Of a DNA stretch of 64,000 nt, positions 22,198 to 32,743 are shown piece after piece. Numbering within the stretch: position 1 is the first letter of the stretch; each line of letters begins with the position of its first letter. The notes beneath the pieces were generated by a model that searched no databases, was not told the origin of the DNA, and saw nothing but the letters and a program-made list of their open reading frames with translations. A program made the translations under genes and the position numbers. This stretch comes from Orientallactaga sibirica (taxonomy: Eukaryota; Chordata; Mammalia; Rodentia; Dipodidae), in contig JAEOAD010000052.1 of the NCBI GenBank assembly GCA_036365145.1, positions 14,569,501 to 14,633,500 on the forward strand, given 5' to 3'.

Positions 22198-22745
22198 AAA
22201 AAGAAAAAGAAAAGGAAAAAGAAATCCCAGCCCTAGTCTTAGAACCTAGGACTATGTCACCTTACAGCAAACAAGGTTTGGGTAAGATGTAGTAAAGGTT
22301 AAAGACCTTGTCACAGGTTCTTATTCTGAGTTATGAGGTGGGCTCAATCTAGTTAAGAGGCATCTTTACAAGGGGAAGAAGACAACAAACAAACAAAAAA
22401 GAGTCAGAAAGATTTAAGTGTGAGTGGGACGGGCCCCATCAGCCTTGGCTTTGAAGGAAGGTAGCTGTGACCCAAGGAAGTAGACACACCAGAAGCTCAG
22501 CTGACTCCAATAAGGACCTGGGTCTCGGCCCTCCAACCCCAAGGTCCTCAATTGTCCTGACAACCTGAGTGAGCAAGAGAAGGGTTCCAATACAGCTCCA
22601 GGAAGCAATGCAGCCCTACGCTTTCCCTTTACGCCAGGGAGACTCGACTAGACTATGACCAACAGAGCTGTAAGATAATAAATCCATGTTGTTTAAAGTT
22701 GCTAAATTTGTGGTGACTGGTTACAGCAAAAACAGACAGCTAATG
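21910..22745 (+). mobile_element. MLT1-type MaLR LTR, interrupted by a B1
   Basis: Order of an MLT1 LTR: ATATCCCAGTCCTAATCTCA, AACCTAGGACTATGTCACCT, TAAAGACCTTGTCACAGG, CACCAGAAGCTCAG, then AGATAATAAATCCATGTTGT and GCTAATGCA at the end. An internal stretch of about 57 bp is duplicated (copy starts 21956 and 22013). Non-coding endogenous-retrovirus relic. Confidence 0.7.
22025..22215 (+). mobile_element. B1 SINE inserted in an MLT1 LTR
   Basis: GGCCAAGCATGGTGGCGCAT to GAGACCCTACCTCAAAAAA, with a long A tail (about 22159-22215) that degrades into AAAAG repeats. The flanks ATATCCCAGTCCTA and AAATCCCAGCCCTA are the likely target duplication. Confidence 0.93.
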
Positions 22746-23591
22746 CAGCATTGAAAATACAACTGTCTTGGGAAGGAAACATCATAAGGTTACCTTTCTT
22801 TATATAAAAATAAATAATAACAGTGATGGTATATGTCCCATTGAATAAGACAGAATAAATATATTTTTCTGATTCAAAGACATACATGAGTTAATAAATA
22901 AATGAGAAAAGTTCTCTATACTGGAATCCAGAAAATAAAGGCAGAATCAAAATTGATGCTAAAAACTCATCAATGGATGTTAAACAAGGAGTAAAGGTGT
23001 GATGATATTCTCAATATATTTCACACAACTTTCTAATTGGTAACATTAGAGTGAAGACAGGACATTACCTTAACCCAGTGACAGAAATTAATATCACCAA
23101 GCCTGGGACATATCGACATCATGTGCCTTTTGCTTACAATATCCATACCACAAATGTTTAATATGAATCTAATCATGAGGCCGCATCAAGTGAACACAAA
23201 TTAAGGAAGAAAATAAAAATAAAGAGCCTGTGCTCTTCAAAAATTTCAATGTTAAGAAAGATAAAGACCGGTGACAACTTCAGGAATGTGTGATTCTGGG
23301 TTGGATCCTGAGCCAGGCTCAAAAAACAAACAGCTCAAGGAGATATTATGGAAACAGTTGATGAGACTGGACTACAGATTGTGGATTAGACAATAGTACA
23401 GACCCAATGACAGGCTTCCTACTGATGACTGCACTCTGGTTATCTAAGAGAATGTCCATGTTCCTATGAAACACAGCCTAAAGCATTTTATGGGTGAAGT
23501 ACCTTATGTACCCTACTGATCCTCAGATGGCTTGCAAAAATATAAATAATACACAGAGAAAATAAAGCAATCTGGCAAAATATGGGCAAGT
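22746..23591. other. AT-rich unique intron
   Basis: No recognisable gene or repeat. Confidence 0.6.
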
Positions 23592-23837
23592 GGGGCTGGA
23601 AAGATGGCTTAGCGGTTAAGGCACTTGCCTCCTAAGCCTAAGAATGCTGGTTCCAATTTCCAGCAGTTCCAATCTCCAGCGGTTCCAATCTCCAGGTCCT
23701 ATGTTTAGCCAGATGCAGTGACGCAAGGGCGCAATGCCGCACTTGCCCACAAGGGGGCGCACACATCTGGATTTCGTTCACAGCAGCTGAGAGGCTGCTA
23801 GTGCACCCATCATTATCTGTCTTCCTCTCCCTCTCTG

Positions 23838-23874
<37 letters not shown>

Positions 23875-23907
23875 CTCTCTCTGTCTCTCTCCAAAAAAAA
23901 AAAAAAA
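23592..23907 (+). mobile_element. B2-like SINE, long subtype with triplicated B-box region
   Basis: GGGGCTGGAAAGATGGCTTA head. The motif GGTTCCAATCTCCAG occurs three times in tandem at 23649-23697, where the copy at 19399 has one. The body then continues with (CT)n (23840-23890) and a poly-A tail. Confidence 0.93.
23747..23760 (+). promoter_or_regulatory. CTCF-like core motif inside SINE
   Basis: CCACAAGGGGGCGC, identical to the motif at 19512, within the long-subtype insert. Confidence 0.5.
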
Positions 23908-24004
23908 TATGGGCAAGTGAAGAGTCTGAGTTTCTTAACATGGAGCTCCTCTTCTAGACTACTCTTTAAGTAACAACACAGAATTAAAGCCCTGCCAATT
24001 AGCC

Positions 24005-24260
24005 TTAAAAACTTTTATTGACAATTTCATACAGATACATAATGTATTTTGATGACAATCCCCTGTAACTGCCCCCACTCCACTGAATGCCACCGCCTTC
24101 TTTCGGAGCACTCCTTTGACTTTGACGCATAGCTTTTGCCCTCTTCTACCATCCATGCTGGGATGTGAATTGGCCCAACACTGTGCAGGTCTATGCAAAC
24201 AACAACAGTCCTTCTGCGGTCATGGATGCAATGCCCACTTCATGTCCAAAAGAAGGCATT
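24005..24260 (-). mobile_element. L1-like 3' end, reverse
   Basis: Begins ACTTTTATTGACAATTTCAT, the reverse of an L1 tail of the ...TTGTCAATAAAA type seen at 14230 and 53045. A C-rich block follows (CTGCCCCCACTCCAC). Subfamily unknown. Confidence 0.5.
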
Positions 24261-24557
24261 TCTAAATTAGCCTACTCATTCTCATGATATGTTGTACTCA
24301 TGTTAGACACTTCTGTTTGATACTTAGAGAGGATTTAAAGCAAAGGAGTTATGAATTCTTTGAGTTTAACTGTTCTCTTAATGTAATATAATAGATGTGA
24401 CTTTTCAATGTGTGTTATTCTGTAAGACCTCTTACATGGTAAGCAAGTAATAAATATCTTTAGATTGATCACCAATTAAGTAAGAAAATAACATCCCAAA
24501 TAAAAACATGAAGATATATAGCATGACATGAAGTAAACCTTAAAAAGAAAGTGTGAC

Positions 24558-24845
24558 TAAGCTGGCCATGCACAGCTGTAACCCCAGGCTGGTGGGTGGG
24601 GAGGGGGTGGAGACTGGAGAATTGTTGGGACTTGTTCACCTGGGAGAAAAATGCTGAAAATGGCTTCTCTGGGTTCAGTGAAAGAAGCCATCTCAAGGAA
24701 ACAGGTGGGTGAAGATAAAGAGGACACTTGACATTCTCCTTTTCTGGCTTCTGCACGTGTGTGCAGAGGGTGCATGCATCTGCACACACATGCATATACT
24801 GCACACACATTAGATCACACACTATACATGCCCTACATATATAAA
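24558..24845 (+). mobile_element. B4A-like SINE, 5' part missing
   Basis: GCTGGCCATGCACAGCTGTA body with a (CA/TG)-rich end (TGCACACACATGCATATACT). The ID-like head is absent. Confidence 0.5.
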
Positions 24846-24904
24846 TACATGCCAAAATAATGTGTGAATGATCCAGAAAAGATGTAGATAACAGCCTTTG
24901 CTCT

Positions 24905-25240
24905 GGAAATGAACTGGTCATATGGATTTGAAATCCAATTTGGTCACATATTTCATAGATTTATATAGCTTTCCAAATAGTAAGTGCTTAATAAATGCTC
25001 AAGGTACACGGTTAGCAAAGAACCTAGAGTGGGTGGAGTCAAAACGCTTCAAGGTATTGGATGATGTCTCTGTCACCATCATGTACATGTGTTCCATCAA
25101 CCTGAACTTCAGATCAACAGGTCTGTTTTACTGCAGGAAAAGAGTTGTCATGGCAACTCTAATTAGATGTCTTTCCAAGCAGATGAATCAAACATTGCAC
25201 TTACAGGCTGGCTGGGTTACTCTAGGATGTCTGTAAGGAC
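24905..25240. other. unique stretch with palindromic motif cluster
   Basis: Non-repetitive sequence surrounding the nested palindromes at 25141-25167. It has the look of a conserved non-coding element, but conservation cannot be judged here. The start (AGTGCTTAATAAATGCTC) may be an old MIR/L2 tail. Confidence 0.35.
25141..25167. promoter_or_regulatory. RFX X-box-like palindrome plus homeobox palindrome
   Basis: GTTGTCATGGCAAC (25144-25157) differs by one base from the perfect RFX palindrome GTTGCCATGGCAAC. It sits within inverted arms AGAGTTG/CAACTCT (25141-25160) and overlaps a second 10-bp palindrome TCTAATTAGA (25158-25167), a homeodomain-type core. Occupancy is inferred. Confidence 0.4.
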
Positions 25241-25349
25241 TGCAATTCTCTACAAGTTAGAACATTTCGTACAGGGAGCGTTCAAATTTACCAAGGAAGC
25301 GGGTCCCTAGATGATGCTTGTTTGTGAGGAGTTTGGGGAGTGTAAAGGA

Positions 25350-25740
25350 AGTTGGATTCTTTTCCTTATTATTAGTTATGGACATACTCAGTATGTAAAC
25401 AGCACATCCTAACCATCCCCACCCTCATCCCCCCCCCGAAGGGTCACCCCTTGTGAGGGCTGCTGGTTATCCCCATGGGGATTGTGGGTCGTGCATTGTG
25501 GGGGTAGCCATCAGTTATGGGGAAAAAGCAATGTCTCTGTGCATAATGTTCCAAGTTATGGTTCTAGTAATCTTTCCACCCCCTCTTCTGTGAATTTCCA
25601 AGGCATGTTGAGTTTGTTTTAGGTCTACTTCAGTGATGGGCTCTTGGGAGCCCCTGCATCTCTGGATTTCTGGTTTGGTAGGAGTTGAGTGTCCTCTGTG
25701 TCTATCTCCTTCACCTTTGGGAAGCTGGATTCTTAAACTA
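25350..25740 (-). mobile_element. L1 3' region, reverse
   Basis: GGGTAGCCATCAGTTATGGG, TTCCACCCCCTCTTCTGTGA and TTTTAGGTCTACTTCAGTGA form a block I associate with reversed L1 3' UTRs of this rodent group. No open frame. Confidence 0.45.
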
Positions 25741-25754
25741 ACTCACAGAAGCTT

Positions 25755-25979
25755 TTAAAAAAATATTATTTGTTTATTTATTTACAAGCAGAGAGAGAGA
25801 GAGAAAAAAAAAAAAGGGGGGCGGAGAGAATAGGCATGCCAGGGCCTCCAGCTGCTGCAAACAAACTCCAGACACATGCGCCACTGTACATCTGGCTTTG
25901 TGTGGGTACTGGGGAATCGAACCTGGGTCATTAGGCCTTTGCAGGCAACACCTTAACTACTGATTCATCTCTTCAGCCC
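25755..25979 (-). mobile_element. B2-like SINE, short subtype
   Basis: (ATTT)n tail, a GA-rich block, then CCAGACACATGCGCCACTGT and CATCTCTTCAGCCCA at the element's 5' end. Confidence 0.92.
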
Positions 25980-26534
25980 ATCACACAAGCTTTCTAAAAA
26001 TTCATAAACTATAGAAATACTATAAATCTGCATTAAGAAACAAATAGAAATGAATTATCTTAAAATGCAATGAAATAAAAATAAAATCAGAAGTTTCCAT
26101 TTATCTTGATACTGTTATCTGAAGAAGGAAAATTTAATTAAAAGAAAATTAACAGAGGAATGGAAATTTTAGTGAAGATTCTACAAAAGATGACTCTTAG
26201 AAATTGGCACCACTAACTTTTTATTACTATTACTTTACATTCAGGTGTCTCTCACATAGCTTGGTCATGGTCATGGTCATTTTTGGTTGGGACACAGGGG
26301 TCAAAACACTGTCATAAAGTACCTTGTGGACATAAAATAAATGAAACAGAAGATGATCTACAATACAACAAAAGGAACCACAAAACCCTGAAAATTAAAA
26401 AAGGAAAATGAGGAGGAAAAGAGGAAATTCCTCTGGGAGTAGGCGAGAGTTTATTATTACCAAAAAACAGGAAGTCCAGGAGAAGAGGAAGTAGGGAAGA
26501 GAAGCTAAGGGAAATTGGAAGTAAGAGGAGCAGC
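25980..26534. other. AT-rich unique intron
   Basis: Only a small GGTCAT repeat (26263-26280) and a purine-rich stretch (26385-26530) stand out. Confidence 0.6.
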
Positions 26535-26640
26535 AGAAACTGCACTGCTCCGTTTTACAGAGAAGGAGACAGACCCAGACACATGAAGTCAGTTAGTGAA
26601 AGGGCCACCTCAAGCAAAGTTTGATTCCAACTATCTCTGT
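26535..26640 (-). mobile_element. MIR SINE fragment
   Basis: CCGTTTTACAGAGAAGGAGA, CACATGAAGTCAGTTAGTGA and TTTGATTCCAACTATCTC follow the reverse MIR core and its 5' flank. Confidence 0.6.
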
Positions 26641-26874
26641 TGTATACCTTCTTCAATACACACTACAGCGATGCTGAGTAAGGAAAATTGCAGAAGCCAG
26701 ACCTTAACAGATATCTAATTAATTCTCCTTGATACTCATCAATGTAGAATTAATAGTAACATTAATGCATATCTTACATTGCTTTCTCTGGAAACTTCTT
26801 TAGATTAACAACATCGGGATCTGCATTGAATTCTTAGAGAAGGAAGCAGTTACAGTGTAGATTTCACTTGCCAA

Positions 26875-26965
26875 AACTAGGGATGTAGCCCAGTGGTAGA
26901 GTGCTTGCCTGAGAGCTACAAAGCCATGGGTTGTATTCTCCAGCACTCAAAGATGATATGCATAC
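26875..26965 (+). mobile_element. ID-like SINE head
   Basis: CTAGGGATGTAGCCCAGTGG, AGAGTGCTTGCCTGAGAGC and TTCTCCAGCACTCAAAG: an ID/B4 head with A-box and diverged B-box. Confidence 0.7.
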
Positions 26966-27091
26966 CAATAGATGCACAAAAAGCATTTTGTAAGATCCTA
27001 TAATCATTAATGATAAAAAAGTCCCCCAAAACTAAGAGTAGAAGGGAACTTTTTCAATTTGATAAAAACATCTTCAAAAATCATACTTCAA

Positions 27092-27227
27092 GGCCAGGTG
27101 TGGTGGTGTATGCCTTTAATCCCAGCACTAGGGAGGCTAAGGTAGGAGGATCACTGTGAGTTTGAGGCCAGCGAATTTCAGGTCACACTGGACTAGAGGG
27201 AGACCCTTCCTTGAAAAACCAAAAAAG
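27092..27227 (+). mobile_element. B1 SINE with internal deletion
   Basis: GGCCAGGTGTGGTGGTGTAT to CCTTGAAAAACCAAAAAAG. The segment between GAGGCCAG and GAATTTCAGG has lost the CACCCTGAGACTACATAGT block. Confidence 0.9.
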
Positions 27228-27306
27228 ACCATACTTTCTTCAGACATCATACTTAATAACAAAAGACTGTTTTTCTGCCTAGAATGAGAAATAAGGTAAG
27301 AATGTT

Positions 27307-27479
27307 GGGCTGGAGATATGGCTTAGCAGTTAAGCTATTTGCCTGCAAAGCCAAAGGATCCTGGTTCGACTCTCTAGGACCCATGAAAGCCAGATGCACG
27401 AGGGGGCGCATGCATCTGGAGTTCGTTTGCAGTGGCTTGAGGCCCTGGTATGCCCATTCTCTCTCTCTCTCTCTCGCTC

Positions 27480-27519
<40 letters not shown>

Positions 27520-27521
27520 AA
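27307..27521 (+). mobile_element. B2-like SINE, short subtype
   Basis: GGGCTGGAGATATGGCTTAG head, B-box GGTTCGACTCTC, a GAGGGGGCGCATGCATCTGG body and a long (AAAT)n tail (27481-27521). One of the least decayed copies. Confidence 0.94.
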
Positions 27522-27720
27522 TATATCAATAAGAATAATGTCTACTCTCACCACTCTTATTCAATATAACATTGGAAGGTCTAGCCAAAGCAATATGATA
27601 AGAAAAGAAAACAAAAGGCCTATGGATCTGAAAGAAAAGAACTAAACTGTTCTCATTTGCATATTACATTGTTATTCATACACAAGATTCTAAGGAATCT
27701 ATCAAATAAAAAAAGCAAGC

Positions 27721-27956
27721 GGGCTGGAGAGATGGCTTGATGGTTAAGGTGCCTGCCTGCCAAGCCTAAGAACTCCGGTTCCAATCTCCAGGTTCCATGT
27801 TTAACCAGACGCAAAAAGTGACACAAGGGCACAATGCCGCACTTGCCCACAAGGGGGCGCACATGTCTGGACTTTGTTCACATTGGCTGACAGACTGCTG
27901 GCGTGACCATTCTTTCTCTCTCTCTCTCCCAAATAAAAAAGAAAGAAAGAAAGAAA
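27721..27956 (+). mobile_element. B2-like SINE, long subtype
   Basis: GGGCTGGAGAGATGGCTTGA head, a single GGTTCCAATCTCCAGG, the long insert, (TC)n and a (GAAA)n tail. Confidence 0.93.
27847..27860 (+). promoter_or_regulatory. CTCF-like core motif inside SINE
   Basis: CCACAAGGGGGCGC, a third intact copy of the motif, on the same strand as those at 19512 and 23747. Confidence 0.5.
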
Positions 27957-28260
27957 AGCCATTTGGGGGAGACAAGTCATCAAGGGTCTTAACCAGCAGT
28001 GGACCCTGCAACCTTTATGGCTGGCCAGCCAGGCCAAATGTGCCAACTGGTGCAACGGTGGCAGGTCTGGCATGGGGGAAGCCAGTGCTCTCTGGATGAG
28101 GTCTGCTCCATGAGAGGGAATGCATGTCGGATACTGAACACCTAGTCAATAGCCTATGGCTGGGGAAGTCGCAAGTCCTAGGTGAGAAACTTGGAGGATC
28201 AAATCATAAACCATGCTTTTTGAAAGCAGATTCAAAATATTTGAATCGACTTTACCACTC
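27957..28260 (+). mobile_element. L1 3' UTR fragment
   Basis: Shares GCCAGGCCAAATG-type, TGAGAGGGAATGCATG, CTATGGCTGGGGAAGT and related blocks with 52355-52540 inside the larger L1 end. A mid-UTR fragment lacking the tail. Confidence 0.6.
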
Positions 28261-29160
28261 TATTTGTATAAGAAAACAGAAGTGACCATCCCTGGGATAA
28301 AGTCAATCTACATGTCCTAGTTTCAAACTTCTTGTGTTCTGCTTACATTGCTTTGCTTGTAATAAAAATAATTATTTCAACAAATCTGTTCTGAGGAAGG
28401 GAGCCCCTTTCCCCCTATTCTCTTGGAGACTCACTTATAAGGGACTGGCTACAGTCTCTAAAGACTAAGCTTTGCCACTGAACATCCATCCACGCTGGGG
28501 AACTAATCCTGGGGCTATGTGACAACAGCAGCACAATTACAGTACTTGCATTACATTCTGCAGGCCTTCTCTCAGTTGGTAAGGCCTCTAATTCAGTGTC
28601 TAGAAACTTAAAAAGTATTACTACCCTATCAAAGTAACCCTTTGCCCCCAGGCCACACCTTTCTGAGGGAGTCTGAAGATCAGGCTAAAGTTCAAAGTCT
28701 CTGGTATTGCCAGAGGTCCCACATCCAATTTGTGGGACGCCAATCCTAGCAGACTGCTAATAGGTGATCAGGACCTTCTCCCCCAGTGCAGCTACTACAG
28801 TAAACAGCATTACCTCAGAGACAGGCCCAGCAATCATCACCCAGGGCTCCACCCCCACTGAAGGAAGGATCCTGGACAGTGGGAGCAGCACTGGCTGTTG
28901 ACTTCCTGCTATGGAAACACACACCCAGCTTGCCCACAATTCACCAGTAAAGGATCTCTGAGCTGTGGCAATGATGACAATTGATGTGGCTGAGCATATC
29001 AAAGCTAAGTATTGTAAAGACTTCCTCAAGGCCCTTGGACCTTAGCTTCACTCACTCACATTTCTTGATGAAATGATGACACACTCAAGGAAATGTACTC
29101 CCAGCGCCTTACACATACTCACTATGTAGGTGCTCTGTGACTCAGCTATTCCTCTAGCTC
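28261..29160. other. unique intron sequence
   Basis: No gene or clear repeat. A 90-codon minus-strand open frame at 28757-29029 has no recognisable motif. Confidence 0.5.
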
Positions 29161-29290
29161 TGTTTTTTTTTTTTTTTTTTTTTTTTTTTTGGAGACAGGA
29201 CCCCACCATGTAGCTCAGGCTGGTCTTGAACTTATGAACCTCCTGCCACAGGCTGGGATTCAAAACAGGTATGTACCACCACACCTGTAG
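29161..29290 (-). mobile_element. diverged B1 SINE
   Basis: A T run of about 29 bases, then GGAGACAGGACCCCACCATG and GGCTGGTCTTGAACTTATGA: a mouse-like B1 order in reverse, without the CTCAGGGTGGCC block. Confidence 0.8.
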
Positions 29291-30000
29291 TTTTTAGTGA
29301 CTGTATTTTGTTGTATTAGCAAACCTTTAATGAGAACTGACTATGCAAAATGTATGTTCTCAGAACGTGAATTTATTGTCTCATTCAGTTTATGTATCAG
29401 CCTGAAGAGGTCATTTTGACAGAAATAATGTTCTGAGTTTACCAAATCCCATTTTCTCTGTCTTCATTCATAAGCACAGAATCCTGTCACTGCCAGCACT
29501 GTAATTGGTCAGGATCATACCTATAACTGGTTATTACTAATGATACCAGAGCAGAGTTGACAATGTCAGTTTCAGGTTAGGTTGGCAAAAAGCCTGTATT
29601 TTCACTGGATTCTTTTCTTTGGCTAATTTGGATCGTTGAGTCATTGAAGAAAGCTGCCCAGAATGGGTACTCTGGCTACAGGCTTCCATGAGCTTTTGCC
29701 TCACCAAGGTGAGGAGGTGGGCGATTTGTTATTGCAGCACTGCCTAACTTGGCCCAAGTCAGGTTATTATTGCCCTGCATCTACACAAGAAGACAACACA
29801 GCTGAACCTGCCCTGGTACCCCCCAATAATCTCCTACAAGAACCCAGCTCACGGTGCCTTCCTGGAAATAATGTGATCTGAAATTTAAGCTGCGTTAGGT
29901 CCCAAAGGACTCTGGCTCATTTTAATTAAATAAATTTAACAAATTAAGAGAGAGAAAGTATGACTTATAGAGTAGTGAATTCCCCAAACCCCCACCTTTA
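29291..30000. other. unique intron sequence
   Basis: Nothing recognisable. Confidence 0.55.
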
Positions 30001-30147
30001 TTTTGGTTTTTCAAGGCAGGGTCTCGCTCTAGCTCAGGCTGACCTAGAATTCACTATGTAGTCTCAGGGTGGCCTCGAACTCACCGTGATCCTCCTACCT
30101 CTGCCTCCTGAGTGCTGGGATTAAAGGTGTGCCCCACTGCGCCCGAC
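30001..30147 (-). mobile_element. B1 SINE
   Basis: TTTTTCAAGGCAGGGTCTCG to GTGCCCCACTGCGCCCGAC. Well preserved and full length. Confidence 0.94.
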
Positions 30148-30149
30148 AA

Positions 30150-30262
30150 TGTTTTTCTTTTTTTGAGACAGAGTCTCACTATGTACTCTAGGCTGTCCCT
30201 GAACTCATAATACATCTGCTTCCGCCTCCCTAGCGCTGTGATGTACCACCATATCTGTCTTG
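30150..30262 (-). mobile_element. diverged B1 SINE
   Basis: TTTTGAGACAGAGTCTCACT, then TAGGCTGTCCCTGAACTCAT and GTACCACCATATCTGTCT. Older than its neighbour at 30001-30147, which lies directly against its T-rich end. Confidence 0.8.
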
Positions 30263-30596
30263 AAATAAGACACACAGACCCTGACATATAAGGAAGCCCT
30301 GGCAAAACATATTCATAAAGACTTAGAAGTAAATTAAATTCATTATAAAGGTCAAAGGACAACCTTGCATCCCTCTAATGCTTCTTAATTTTGGCACACC
30401 ATTCCTTATCCACAAAATGGGATGCATCAACAATGATTCACCAAAACAGCACCTCCTCCCTGTGGCTGTGTAAGGATGCAGGCAGCTTCAGAGACAGGGT
30501 CCACCACTGGATCCTGTTCACGGATTGAGGCGCCCAAGACAGGCATTTAGACTGTGGCACTGGTGATCCTTCTCCTTTCTCACTCCTTTCTTCTTC

Positions 30597-30754
30597 TTTT
30601 TTTTTTTTTTTTTTTAATTTCTAATTTTTTTTGAGATAGGGTCTCACTCTAGCTCCTGCTGACCTGGAATTCACCACATAGTCTCAGAGTAGCCTCGAAT
30701 GCACGGCGATCCTCCTACCTCTGCCTCCCAAGTGCTGGAATTAAAGGTGTGTTG
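30597..30754 (-). mobile_element. B1 SINE with long T tract
   Basis: T run (30597-30615), a second T run, then GAGATAGGGTCTCACTCTAG to TTAAAGGTGTGTTGCC. The last few bases of the element's 5' end are missing. Confidence 0.92.
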
Positions 30755-30781
30755 CCAACAAGGTCGGCTTGTTCTTCTTTT

Positions 30782-30949
30782 TTAGAATGTTTTTATTTAT
30801 TTGTGAGGATGTGCCAGGGCTGCTTGCTGCTGCAAATGAACTCAAGACACATGCGCCATTTTGTGCATCTGACTCTGTGTGAGCACTAGGGAACAGACCC
30901 CAGGCTTTGCAAGCAAGCACCGCTAACCACTGAACCATCTTCCCAGCCT
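30782..30949 (-). mobile_element. B2-like SINE, short subtype
   Basis: TTTTTATTTATTTGTGAGGA, GACACATGCGCCATTTTGTG, GAACCATCTTCCCAGCCTC. The TC block is lost. Confidence 0.88.
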
Positions 30950-32522
30950 CCCTTATTTTCCCTTCATTATTATCAACTACAAAGAAGGAAAAGGATGAGT
31001 GTTTTAATTTATTTGTATTAAGTATACTACTTTTCCCACTTAAAGATAAATTATGGATGGGTTAAAAATGTCTCTCTCCTCCCTCGAACCAAATGTACTG
31101 CATTAACAAATACTGCTTTAAGTCACATAAACTGCAGCAACATAATTAAGCCCAGCTTGGGAAAATCCAATTTACTCAGCAATTTCCAAAGCAACTAGAT
31201 GCTGGAATTCAAGTCAACTTTAGGTTCATTGGGGGAATTTCTTACTCAGTGTTGTAAGAATATAAGTAGTCTTAGTGGAGGGCTACTGAGAGTCGCACTG
31301 TTGAGAGGACAAAGAGAAGACAGAAGGGGCGGGGGAGAGGGAACAGGAAAGGAAGAAATGGTGAGCTATGGGAGGGGCCGAGGGAGAGAACAGGGGTCAA
31401 GGGGGAGGAGGCTGACAGAACAAGGCTAAAATAATCCAGAATTAGGAGCAGAGCAGGGACCGTGACCATGGATTTATTCCAGGGTACAGGACTCAACCAA
31501 ATGTTGCTGGTGCCTTCTCTAGGCTCTGACCAGCTAAAACATTGCCTTTCATTCACTTCTCTAACAATTCGTCTTTTTAGCCTCCCATTATTATCATCAG
31601 CTTATCAGAGTGGAGGTGGGAATTGCATCCACACGTCTTTCTTTTGGGACCTTCAAGCACTTTCAGTTTTAAAAGCTCTTAACTTCTGCCAATGGAAGTC
31701 CCTGGCCTATAGTTCTTAGTCAATTGCTCCAGGCTAGCCCAGCAGCTCATCCCACCTCACCTATGTGACTTTCCAAATGGGCGACGCTCACACTGCTAAG
31801 GTGCTGGGACCACAGAGATCTGCCCACTTGGGCTTCATCTCCAGTGTGTGGCGTGGCCTCTGCTAATCTTCACATGTCTTGTCAGAGGCATTGCCTTCAT
31901 TTTGCAGCTTGTTTATGCTGATCACTGTAGTGTCTTGCTCGTGTCTTTGCAAGTCTCAAGACTTAAGAAACTCTAGCAAGAAGAAGCTATGTTGGACTAG
32001 TTAAGGCTACAAAATGGATGAAATTCCTGATAGAGCCAAATCTGTTCTTGTTTTCCTGAACTTTATATGAAAAAAAAAAGACTATACTTTCAGGGAACCT
32101 TTCTGTAGTTAAAAAAAAAAATCCATCAAAACACAATAGACGAGCTTTAGCAACGAATAAGCCCATAACCAAAAGGCTTCTCCTCAAGGCACGCCTGACC
32201 TCCTCAGATCCTCCTTAGTGGGCACTGGCTTCCCCAAGGAGCACTTTGCCTGGCTACAGTGTAAGAAAAGAAATACTCATGGAAATGTGTGTGTGGTGCT
32301 ACAAACAAATATTGAGGAGATGGACATTATTTGCATGAAACAATCATTATTAGCACCAAGGATTATGAAATTCATTTCTCAAATCTGGCAACTTGTTTCA
32401 AATTTTGTAGTTCAAATGTGTGGAAATTTTTTTGATAGTCTTTTCTTTTTTTGGTTAAATACTTTCAAGAAGACATGTCAATATAAAATAATAGTATGCT
32501 GCCTTTTAAAACATGAAATAGA
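30950..32522. other. unique intron sequence
   Basis: A purine-rich patch lies at 31305-31400. No exon, RNA gene or transposon recognised. Confidence 0.55.
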
Positions 32523-32721
32523 GGGCTGGGGAAATGGCTTACCAGTTAAGGCACTTGCCTGCAAAGCCAAAGGATCCCGGTTCAATTCTCCAGGACCCAC
32601 GTAAGCCAGATGTACAAGGGGATGCATGCATCTGGAGTTTGTTTGCAGTGGCTGGAGGCCCTGGCACACCCATTCCCTCTGTCTCTGCCTCTTTCTGTCT
32701 CTCAAATAAATAAATAAAATA
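32523..32721 (+). mobile_element. B2-like SINE, short subtype
   Basis: GGGCTGGGGAAATGGCTTAC head and (AAAT)n tail. Flanked by AACATGAAATAGA and AAAATGAAATAGA (32510-32522 and 32731-32743), a clear target duplication. Confidence 0.94.
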
Positions 32722-32743
32722 TATTTTGAAAAAATGAAATAGA

